A stretch of 13,502 bases of DNA. Origin: CAIKAP01 sp964574605 (GTDB taxonomy: Bacteria > Verrucomicrobiota > Verrucomicrobiia > Palsa-1439). Under the pieces are notes generated by a model, which did not search any database, was not told the origin of the DNA, and worked only from the letters and a program-made list of their open reading frames with translations. This document shows positions 7,787 through 13,502 of this stretch, in pieces. The stretch lies in assembly GCA_964574605.1 (NCBI GenBank), contig CAZNOK010000139.1, positions 1 to 13,502 on the forward strand, in the 5' to 3' direction. Each line of letters opens with the position of its first letter. Position 1 is the stretch's first letter. The position numbers were made by a program, and so were the translations under genes.

Positions 7787-8547
7787 CGCCGCAATCCATC
7801 AGCGCCTTCTTCCCAGCCTACAACGACGCCGGCACCATCGGCGACCTCGTCATCACCGCGTTGCAGACGCTCCAGCAGATCACGCCCGATTACGAAGTGG
7901 TCGTCGTCAACGACGGCAGCACCGACCACACCGCCCGCGTCCTCAACGAACTGGCCCGGCGCAATCCGCGGGTGCGCGTTATTCACCACGACCGCAACCG
8001 CGGCTATGGCGCCGCGTTGCGGACCGGTTTCGCGAACGCCCGCAAGGAATGGGTGTTCTACACCGACGGCGACGGCCAGTACGACCCGCGCGAATTGCTC
8101 CGACTGGTGCGCGCCGTGCGCGACGACGTGGACATCGTAAACGGCTACAAAATTTTCCGCTGCGATCCGCTGCACCGGATTGTCTTCGGGTTGGTGTATC
8201 ATCATGTCACGCGCCTCGCGTTCGGTTTTCGGTTGCGCGACGTGGACTGCGATTTCCGTCTCATCCGCCGTCGCGTGCTGGAGCGGGTTCCGCTGGAATC
8301 GAACACTGGCGTCATCTGCGTCGAGATGGTGAAGAAATTCCAGGATGCCGGCTTCCGTTTTGCCGAGGTGCCGGTGTGCCACTTTCATCGCGTGTACGGC
8401 AAGAGCCAGTTCTTCCAATTCCGCCGTCTTTGCCGTGTCGCCGTTCACTTGGTGCGGCTCTGGTACCAACTGGTCATCCGCCGCGCGCATCTGCAACCCG
8501 AATCGTCCACCGTCTGTGCGACCGTGCGGGGGAACGTCCATGCCTGA
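7783..8547 (+). CDS. Family 2 glycosyltransferase, DPM1-like (polyprenyl-phosphate sugar synthase type)
   Basis: GT-A glycosyltransferase of 254 aa. Motifs are the N-terminal SAFFPAYND, VVVNDGSTD (residues 41-48), RNRGYGAALRTGF (71-83), the DxD-bearing FYTDGDGQYDP (92-102, Asp95 and Asp97), and LRDVDCDFRLIRRRVLE (151-167). This arrangement is typical of dolichyl/undecaprenyl-phosphate mannose or glucose synthases. No convincing C-terminal transmembrane helices are seen, so it resembles the membrane-associated, catalytic-domain-only DPM1 type rather than CsbB/GtrB types with two helices. It probably makes a polyprenyl-phosphate sugar at the inner membrane face, a donor usable by the YfhO-like and TMTC-like proteins of this locus (inference). 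ATG at 7783 overlaps the methyltransferase stop and has AAAAGGA five bases upstream. Its 3' end overlaps the SDR gene by eight bases. Confidence 0.9.
   Translation: MTPQSISAFFPAYNDAGTIGDLVITALQTLQQITPDYEVVVVNDGSTDHTARVLNELARRNPRVRVIHHDRNRGYGAALRTGFANARKEWVFYTDGDGQYDPRELLRLVRAVRDDVDIVNGYKIFRCDPLHRIVFGLVYHHVTRLAFGFRLRDVDCDFRLIRRRVLERVPLESNTGVICVEMVKKFQDAGFRFAEVPVCHFHRVYGKSQFFQFRRLCRVAVHLVRLWYQLVIRRAHLQPESSTVCATVRGNVHA
8528..8533 (+). promoter_or_regulatory. Ribosome binding site deciding the SDR start
   Basis: GGGGGA lies six bases before the ATG at 8540, inside the GT2 reading frame. It favours that start over the open frame extending up to 8345, which would overlap GT2 extensively. Confidence 0.7.
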
Positions 8548-9535
8548 GCCGTTCAGAGAGTTTGACGGCGCCCGCGCCCTCATCACCGGCGGCCTCGGTT
8601 TCATCGGCAGCAACCTCGCCCGCCGCCTCGCCGACCTCGGCGCGCGCGTAACCGTGTTGGACTCGTTGATCCCCGAGTACGGCGGCAACCTCTTCAACCT
8701 CGACGGCTACGAAGACCGGGTGCGCATCAACATCGGCGACATGCGCGACGAGCATGGCATCAACCACCTTGTCCGCGACCAGCAGTTCATCTTCAACCTC
8801 GCCGGCCAGACCAGCCACCTCGACTCGATGCAGGACCCGTTCACCGACCTCGACATCAACTGCCGCAGCCAACTCTACCTGCTCGAAGCATGCCGCAAAC
8901 ACAACCCCAGAGTCCGCATCGTCTATACCAGCACGCGCCAGGTTTATGGCCGACCCGTCCGCCTCCCCGTGGACGAAGATCATCCGCTCTCGCCCGTGGA
9001 CATCAACGGCGTCCACAAGCTCGCCGGTTGCTGGTACAGCGTTCTCTACCATCGCAACTACGGCCTGCAGACCACCTCGCTGCGCCTCACCAACACCTAC
9101 GGCCCGCGCATGCGCGTGCGCGATGCCCGCCAGACATTCGTCGGCCTCTGGCTGCGCCAACTCATCGAGGGAAACGAAATCGAAGTCTATGGCGACGGCA
9201 CACAGGCCCGCGATCTCAATTACGTTGACGACGTTATCAACGCCATCCTGCTGGCCGCCCTCTCGCCGAACACCAACGGACAAATTTACAACCTCGGCGG
9301 CGACGAAGTCATCTCCCTCATCACCCTCGCTCGGCTGCTCATCGAACTGAACGGCAGTGGCTCGTACCGTCTGGTGCCGTTCCCGCCCGACCGCAAGATC
9401 ATTGATGTCGGCGACTACTACGCCAATTTCTCCCGCATCCAACGTTGCCTCGGCTGGCGACCGACGGTCAAGTTGCGCGACGGACTGGCCCGCACCCTTG
9501 AGTATTACCGCGCCGACCATGCCTACTACTGGTGA
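8540..9535 (+). CDS. NAD-dependent epimerase/dehydratase (extended SDR), atypical active site
   Basis: Nucleotide-sugar epimerase/dehydratase-like protein of 331 aa, the normal length for extended SDRs. The Rossmann motif GGLGFIGSN has the GxxGxxG glycines at 17, 20 and 23. Asp41 ends strand 2 in VLDSL, favouring NAD. Next come NLAGQTSH (86-93), the catalytic-site segment YTSTRQVYG (129-137) and LRLTNTYGPR (181-190). At the YxxxK position the sequence is N156-G-V-H-K160, so the catalytic tyrosine is replaced by asparagine. The C-terminal substrate region (RDLNYVDDVINAI, YNLGGDE) is intact, arguing for a working specialised enzyme rather than decay. Exact reaction and substrate are not determinable; a role in making the sugar acted on by the adjacent aminotransferase is inferred. 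The start follows from the RBS at 8528-8533, with an eight-base overlap with GT2. The end overlaps the next gene as GTGA. Confidence 0.88.
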   Translation: MPEPFREFDGARALITGGLGFIGSNLARRLADLGARVTVLDSLIPEYGGNLFNLDGYEDRVRINIGDMRDEHGINHLVRDQQFIFNLAGQTSHLDSMQDPFTDLDINCRSQLYLLEACRKHNPRVRIVYTSTRQVYGRPVRLPVDEDHPLSPVDINGVHKLAGCWYSVLYHRNYGLQTTSLRLTNTYGPRMRVRDARQTFVGLWLRQLIEGNEIEVYGDGTQARDLNYVDDVINAILLAALSPNTNGQIYNLGGDEVISLITLARLLIELNGSGSYRLVPFPPDRKIIDVGDYYANFSRIQRCLGWRPTVKLRDGLARTLEYYRADHAYYW

Positions 9536-10629
9536 ACATTCCCGCCGCCAATCCCGGCGCCTTCGTCCGCGCTCACCGCGCGGAGATTGACGCGGCCATC
9601 GCCCGCGTCCTCGACTCCGGCCGTTTCATCCTCGGCCCCGAAGTCGAGGCGTTCGAACACGAGTTTGCCAATTTCGTCGGCGTCTCCCACGCCGTCGCCG
9701 TCGCCAACGGCACCGAGGCGCTCTGGCTCGCCCTCAAGGCGCTCGGCATCGGCTCTGGCGACGAAGTCATCACCGTCTCGCTTACCGCCACCGCGACTGT
9801 TGCGGCCATCGTCGAAACCGGTGCGCACCCGGTGTTCGTGGACGTCTGTCCCGACGACCTTACTATGGACCCAGAACAAGTCGCCAAAGCCATCACGCCG
9901 CGAACGAAAGCCGTTATTCCTGTCCACCTCTACGGTCAGGCCGCGCGGTTGACGGAAATCTGTTCCGGTAATGTTCCGGTTGTCGAGGACTGCGCCCAGG
10001 CTCACGGCGCGCGTTGTGACGGACGGGCAGTCGGCGCTTGGGGAACGCTCGGCGCGTTCAGTTTTTACCCGACGAAGAACCTTGGCGCGCTCGGCGACGC
10101 TGGGGCCGTCGTGACGGCGGACGGCTCGCTGGCCGAGCGACTTCGTTCGCTGCGCGAGTATGGCTGGCAGGAACGCTTCAACAGCGTCGCACACGGCTGG
10201 AACAGCCGGCTGGATGAGCTTCAGGCCGCCATCCTGCGTGTCCGTCTCCGTCACGTGCTCACTGACAACGGTCGCCGCCGCAACATTGCCAACGCCTACA
10301 CGGCGGTGTTGCGTGGCACCAGCATTGTGCCGCCGTCGTCGTTTCCGCACCGTACCTGTGTGTATCACCAATACGTCATCCGCCACCCCCACCGCGACCG
10401 GTTCCGCGCCCGGCTCGCCGCGCACGGCATCGCCACTGCCATCCACTATCCCGTCCCCGTCCATCTCCAAAATGCCTACCGGCATTTCGGGCAGGGAACC
10501 GGTTCGTTGCCTGTGACAGAGCAATCGGTCAGGGACATCCTTTCGCTGCCGATTCACCCGGAATTGGAGACGAATCAGATCCGGACCGTTTGTGAGTGCC
10601 TGTTGGGACTGGGCGAGATCAAACGCTAA
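9532..10629 (+). CDS. DegT/DnrJ/EryC1/StrS-family sugar aminotransferase
   Basis: PLP-dependent aminotransferase of 365 aa, a full-length family member. Visible motifs are RFILGPEVEAFE (31-42), the cofactor-phosphate segment ANGTEAL around 58-64, VEDCAQAHGA (151-160, with Asp153 contacting the pyridine nitrogen), and FSFYPTKNLGALGDAGA with the Schiff-base lysine at Lys182. The C-terminal part carries typical DegT signatures: NSRLDELQAAILRVRL, VYHQYVIR, HYPVPVHLQ and LSLPIHPEL. Family members transaminate keto-sugars bound to nucleotides, usually 3- or 4-keto forms, with glutamate as donor. Which sugar is used here is unknown; the preceding SDR is a candidate source of the keto intermediate. 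GTG at 9532 is chosen because it overlaps the SDR stop by four bases (GTGA). No clear Shine-Dalgarno is present, which suggests coupling. Its 3' end overlaps the convergent TatD-like gene by 11 bases. Confidence 0.93.
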   Translation: MNIPAANPGAFVRAHRAEIDAAIARVLDSGRFILGPEVEAFEHEFANFVGVSHAVAVANGTEALWLALKALGIGSGDEVITVSLTATATVAAIVETGAHPVFVDVCPDDLTMDPEQVAKAITPRTKAVIPVHLYGQAARLTEICSGNVPVVEDCAQAHGARCDGRAVGAWGTLGAFSFYPTKNLGALGDAGAVVTADGSLAERLRSLREYGWQERFNSVAHGWNSRLDELQAAILRVRLRHVLTDNGRRRNIANAYTAVLRGTSIVPPSSFPHRTCVYHQYVIRHPHRDRFRARLAAHGIATAIHYPVPVHLQNAYRHFGQGTGSLPVTEQSVRDILSLPIHPELETNQIRTVCECLLGLGEIKR

Positions 10630-11419
10630 ACGTCCACCGGTTGCTCTGGCGGTAGAACTCGATGGGATTGCGGAAAACGAGTTGTTCGATCCGCTCGCGT
10701 GGGTAGCCGCGCCGCTTCAACTCGACTGCCAGCTTCGGAACGCTAAGCGGGTCGGATACGCCCCAGTCGGCGGACGAGTTCACCATCAGCCGCTCGACGC
10801 CGTATTGCTCGACGATGTTGGCGGCGCGCTCGACGGTCAGCTTGGTGACGGCGTAAATCGTCAGGCCGCGCCACCACTGCGTGCCTTCATACAACGGCAT
10901 CGTCTCCTCGGTGTTGTGATCGAGGAGTGTCCGTGTGGGGTTCATGCTTTCGTCCGTGACAATCTTCAACGTGCGCTCGGCGCCGAGTCTCTTGAACTGG
11001 TGCGGAAGATGGATGAGGACGGGTAGGTTGTGTTTCGTGGCGAGCCGGAGCTGGCGGCGGAAGGCGCGCTCTTCGGCGTCGGTCTGGCGGTCGAGACCGA
11101 TTTCGCCGATGCCGACGACGGTTTCGCGCTGGCAGAATTTCTCGACGAGCGGCAACACCGTGGCGGCGAGAGGTTCGTTGTTGGCTTCACGCGGGTTGAG
11201 CGAGATGGTGCAGAAATGCTCGATGCCAAATTGCCGTGCGCGCTGGGTCTCGAAGCCGATGATGTGCTCGAAGTAGTCCGCAAATGTTCCGGCACTGGTG
11301 CGCGGCGAGCCGAGCCAGAACGACGGCTCGACAACACACTCGATTCCGGCTTCGGCCATGCGTTCGTAGTCGTCAGTGACGCGCGTGACCATGTGCGTGT
11401 GTGGATCAATGATTCTCAT
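10619..11419 (-). CDS. TatD-like metal-dependent hydrolase (ebo-cluster type)
   Basis: Amidohydrolase-fold protein of 266 aa. Predicted metal ligands, in order, are the DPHTH motif (His7, His9), Glu106 in GIGEIGLD, His137 in LIHLPH, His168 in LLDHNTEE and Asp218 in SSADWGVSD. This is the TatD ligand pattern, though the surroundings (VEPSFWLGSPRT, TISLNPREANNE, DHNTEETMPL) differ from housekeeping TatD DNases. From memory they match the TatD-like hydrolase of the eboABCDE(F) clusters, implicated in export or processing of small molecules such as scytonemin precursors. The other ebo genes are not visible downstream, because this gene converges on the aminotransferase. It lies 10 bases after nth and is probably cotranscribed with it. 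There is no Shine-Dalgarno; the leader instead carries CCTCC. The nucleic acid or small-molecule substrate is unknown. Confidence 0.82.
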   Translation of the reverse strand: MRIIDPHTHMVTRVTDDYERMAEAGIECVVEPSFWLGSPRTSAGTFADYFEHIIGFETQRARQFGIEHFCTISLNPREANNEPLAATVLPLVEKFCQRETVVGIGEIGLDRQTDAEERAFRRQLRLATKHNLPVLIHLPHQFKRLGAERTLKIVTDESMNPTRTLLDHNTEETMPLYEGTQWWRGLTIYAVTKLTVERAANIVEQYGVERLMVNSSADWGVSDPLSVPKLAVELKRRGYPRERIEQLVFRNPIEFYRQSNRWTFSV

Positions 11420-11429
11420 GCGAGGAGGT

Positions 11430-12065
11430 TCAGAGGTTCAAGGTTTTTTCAGGCCACGGGCAGAGCTTGTTAATCGGACAATGTGAGCAGTCAGGGTTCT
11501 TCGCGGTGCAGGTGCGGCGTCCGTGAAACTGGAGAAGGTGACAGAAGTTGACGGCGTCTTCCGCCGGCACCAGCGGAACGAGGTCGGCTTCGACTTTGTC
11601 CGGGTTCGTGTTCTTCGTGAGGCCGAGCCGTTGGGAGAGACGCAGGACGTGCGTGTCCACGCCGATGGCGGACTGGCCAAAAGCGTTGCCGAGGATGATG
11701 TTGGCGGTCTTGCGACCCACGCCGGGCAACGAGAGGAGATCATCGAGGTTATCCGGAACATTACCGGAACATTTCTCGGCGAGCATCGCGGCGGCGGCGC
11801 GGATCGCCTGGGTCTTGTTGCGGTAGAAGTTGATGCGACGGACATCGTTTTCGTCAAGCTTCGCCCAATCGGCAGCGCTGCGGTGCTTCTGGAAGAGGTT
11901 GGCGGTGACGGTGTTGACGAGGTCATCGCGGGCTTGGGCGGCGAGGATGAGGGCGACAAGCAGTTCGAGCGGGCTGGAAAAGTTCAGCGCGAGTCTGGCA
12001 TCGGGATAGGTCGTGCGGAGTATCGCGATGAGCTTTGTGATCCGCGCCGAATGCTGTGTTGGCAT
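11430..12065 (-). CDS. nth: Endonuclease III (DNA glycosylase/AP lyase)
   Basis: Base-excision repair enzyme that removes oxidised pyrimidines and cleaves at abasic sites. At 211 aa it has the E. coli Nth length. The helix-hairpin-helix LPGVGRKTA (113-121) carries the catalytic Lys119, followed by the catalytic Asp137 in GVDTHV. The C-terminal iron-sulphur loop is complete with the canonical C-x6-C-x2-C-x5-C spacing (Cys186, 193, 196, 202). The early motif ILAAQARDD corresponds to the usual ILSAQATD. The start ATG lies one base after the TAA of the upstream DUF2723/TPR gene (TAAGATG), and the TatD-like gene follows 10 bases after its stop, so all three are likely cotranscribed. There is no obvious functional link to glycosylation, so this looks like operon sharing. 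Confidence 0.96.
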   Translation of the reverse strand: MPTQHSARITKLIAILRTTYPDARLALNFSSPLELLVALILAAQARDDLVNTVTANLFQKHRSAADWAKLDENDVRRINFYRNKTQAIRAAAAMLAEKCSGNVPDNLDDLLSLPGVGRKTANIILGNAFGQSAIGVDTHVLRLSQRLGLTKNTNPDKVEADLVPLVPAEDAVNFCHLLQFHGRRTCTAKNPDCSHCPINKLCPWPEKTLNL

Positions 12066-12066
12066 C

Positions 12067-13502
12067 TTAGAACATTCGCATCGTTTGGCCGCCGCCGATG
12101 AGCTGCTGGAAACGGGGATTGAAACGCAACGGCGCGAGGCGTTGGTCGTTGCGGGCTTGGTCGCGGAGAGCCGGGGTGATCTTGATGGCTTTTTCTAATG
12201 CGTCGAGCGCTTCGTTGAGGGCGTTCTGGTTGGCGCGGATGATGGCGATGGCGTAGAGTGCTTGGCTGTCGCGCGGATTGAGGGTGAGGATCCGCTGGAG
12301 GGTGCCGAGGGCTTTGTCCACTTGGCCAATTTGGAGGTAGGTCTGCGCGATGACGATCAGTTCGTTGCTGGTGAGGTCGGGCTGCGCGAGCGTGGTGTCG
12401 CAAAGCGCAACGATCCGGTCGAGCTGGCCGGCGCGGACGTACGCCTGGGCGAGTTGCATGAACAACTGCACGTTGCGTGGATCAGTCCGTCGGGCGGCTT
12501 CAAGGGCGACGATGTCTTCGCGGGCTTTCTTAGCGCCTTCGAGTTGGCGTCGGGCTTCCTTGATCTTGACGTTGAGCGGATCAAGCTCTTCGAGGGCCTT
12601 GAGCGTGTCGATGGCTTTGTCCACCTGACCGAGTTCCATGTAGAGCTGGGCGCAACGGAAACTGGCTTCGGGGCTTTCCGCGCAAAGGCGCTGGGCTTGT
12701 TTGTAGGCGTACTCGGCTTCCTGAACGAGCCGGCGGAACGCATAGACGCCGCCGATGGCGGAGCGGAGTTTGGAGAACGTCTTCTGCGCGTCGGTGTCGC
12801 GCTGGAACACGGGACGCGCTTTGAATTCGGCTTCGAGCTTGTCCCAGTAGGCGCGGTCGCGTTTGATGATCATGGACCAGAGGCCGGGGTTGTCCTGAGG
12901 CGGCGGCAACGGGTTCTTGTTGATCTTCATGATGATGCCGGCGGGTTCGAGGTGCGGGTACATCCACGGGATGACGTAGCTTTCCTCGACGTAGAAGGAA
13001 TGCTTGGCTTTGTTGTTCTCGAAAATCCATTTCGTCAGGATGCCGTTGATGTTCATGACGCCGGCGACGCCCTTGACGCTGACGCGGCCATCAACGACCT
13101 CGACCTGTTCTTCGGGGGACGGCGCGCGGTTGCGCAGGCCGTTGACGTACTCCTGGAAGGCGCGCTGGACATCCATTTCGCCGGGGATCCAGATCGGTTC
13201 GCGCGGGTACATCGTTTCGCGGTCGAGCGTGTGCCAAGCCCAGCCGAGTTGGCGGTTCTGCCATGCGGGCCGGTTGGTGAGAGTGGCGGGATTGTTCCAA
13301 TCGGGGCGCGAGTAGTCGTAGTGGTCGCGGATGTAACTCATGTAGGTCGAGTCGGCCAGCGCGTTCTGGGTGATGATGTACACGTCGCGCCGGTCAAAAT
13401 TGCGGCCGCCCTGCGGATCGAAATGTGAATCGTTGAAACGGTCTTGGGGTTTGGCGCGGCTCTCGCAAAAAATCATGTATGTCGGCACGAACCGTCCGGG
13501 AT
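12067..13502 (-). CDS. DUF2723 membrane protein (GT117-like), C-terminal part with TPR repeats (5' partial)
   Basis: C-terminal portion of a larger gene that continues past the right edge: the frame stays open to 13502, so the in-frame GTG at 13488 (MPTYMIF) is probably internal. The first visible residues, PGRFVPTYMIF then RRDVYIITQNALADSTYMSYIR, match a conserved region after the membrane part of DUF2723 proteins as I recall it. That family is classed with protein O-mannosyltransferase-like GT-C enzymes. A soluble domain with many W/Y/P residues follows (to about residue 250 from the GTG). After it comes a TPR region of roughly four repeats (ASFRCAQLYMELGQVDKAID, VQLFMQLAQAYVRAGQLD, ELIVIAQTYLQIGQVDKALG, ALYAIAIIRANQNALNEALD). 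The catalytic membrane region lies outside the window, so activity cannot be judged. It is followed after one base by nth. Confidence 0.8.
   Translation of the reverse strand, partial: PGRFVPTYMIFCESRAKPQDRFNDSHFDPQGGRNFDRRDVYIITQNALADSTYMSYIRDHYDYSRPDWNNPATLTNRPAWQNRQLGWAWHTLDRETMYPREPIWIPGEMDVQRAFQEYVNGLRNRAPSPEEQVEVVDGRVSVKGVAGVMNINGILTKWIFENNKAKHSFYVEESYVIPWMYPHLEPAGIIMKINKNPLPPPQDNPGLWSMIIKRDRAYWDKLEAEFKARPVFQRDTDAQKTFSKLRSAIGGVYAFRRLVQEAEYAYKQAQRLCAESPEASFRCAQLYMELGQVDKAIDTLKALEELDPLNVKIKEARRQLEGAKKAREDIVALEAARRTDPRNVQLFMQLAQAYVRAGQLDRIVALCDTTLAQPDLTSNELIVIAQTYLQIGQVDKALGTLQRILTLNPRDSQALYAIAIIRANQNALNEALDALEKAIKITPALRDQARNDQRLAPLRFNPRFQQLIGGGQTMRMF

Noticed and set aside
8345..8539. 65-codon N-terminal extension of the SDR reading frame
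   Set aside because: It overlaps GT2 by some 200 bases, adds a low-complexity non-family N-terminus, and the ATG at 8540 has a strong Shine-Dalgarno and puts the Rossmann motif at the expected position.
8474..10557. Two long minus-strand frames opposite the SDR and aminotransferase genes
   Set aside because: V/A/D/E/G-rich shadow translations with no motifs; both opposite genes are intact family members.
12262..13428. 388-residue + strand frame opposite the DUF2723/TPR gene
   Set aside because: Shadow of a GC-rich TPR gene; F/V/G/D-rich with no domain, whereas the minus strand shows periodic TPRs.

Overview
This is a GC-rich, densely coding bacterial window. Gene starts are often GTG or TTG, Shine-Dalgarno sequences are often absent, and genes commonly overlap by 4-11 bases. 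Three kinds of protein point to the Planctomycetes-Verrucomicrobia-Chlamydiae group, most likely Verrucomicrobiota or a relative: a beta-propeller sensor kinase paired with a NarL-type regulator, YfhO-like and TMTC-like membrane glycosyltransferases, and a DUF2723 protein with a TPR tail. This assignment is inferred from gene content only. No rRNA, tRNA, CRISPR array, transposase or phage gene was seen, and no gene-free stretch reaches 300 bases.

Layout. (1) 1-2545, + strand: a two-component pair. The kinase is cut by the left window edge (Reg_prop repeats, Y_Y_Y, one membrane helix, HisKA_3, HATPase). It overlaps its NarL/LuxR-type response regulator by four bases. (2) 2546-2638: a 93-base spacer with two tandem imperfect palindromes. 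(3) 2639-5101: a YfhO-like polytopic membrane protein. (4) 5102-5160: a second spacer with a perfect 7-4-7 palindrome of the same sequence family. (5) 5161-10629, + strand: a tightly packed run of a TMTC-like TPR membrane protein, a SAM methyltransferase, a DPM1-like GT2, an NAD-dependent SDR epimerase/dehydratase, and a DegT-family PLP aminotransferase. (6) 13502-10619, - strand, converging on the previous run with an 11-base overlap: the C-terminal part of a DUF2723/TPR protein (cut by the right edge), endonuclease III (nth), and a TatD-like metal hydrolase of the type found in ebo clusters.

How the genes may work together. The + strand genes look like a surface-glycan or protein-glycosylation locus. 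The SDR and aminotransferase would tailor a nucleotide sugar. The GT2 would load a sugar onto polyprenyl phosphate. GT-C-type membrane proteins (YfhO-like, TMTC-like, perhaps also DUF2723) would transfer it outside the cytoplasm, and the methyltransferase could cap or modify the product. The point most worth a second look is the family of 18-bp palindromes (arms like GTCGGTA/TACCGAC, 4-base spacer). They occur before both membrane glycosyltransferase genes, and a degenerate copy lies just before the response regulator start. They could be operators for the adjacent regulator, but terminators or dispersed repeats are live alternatives.
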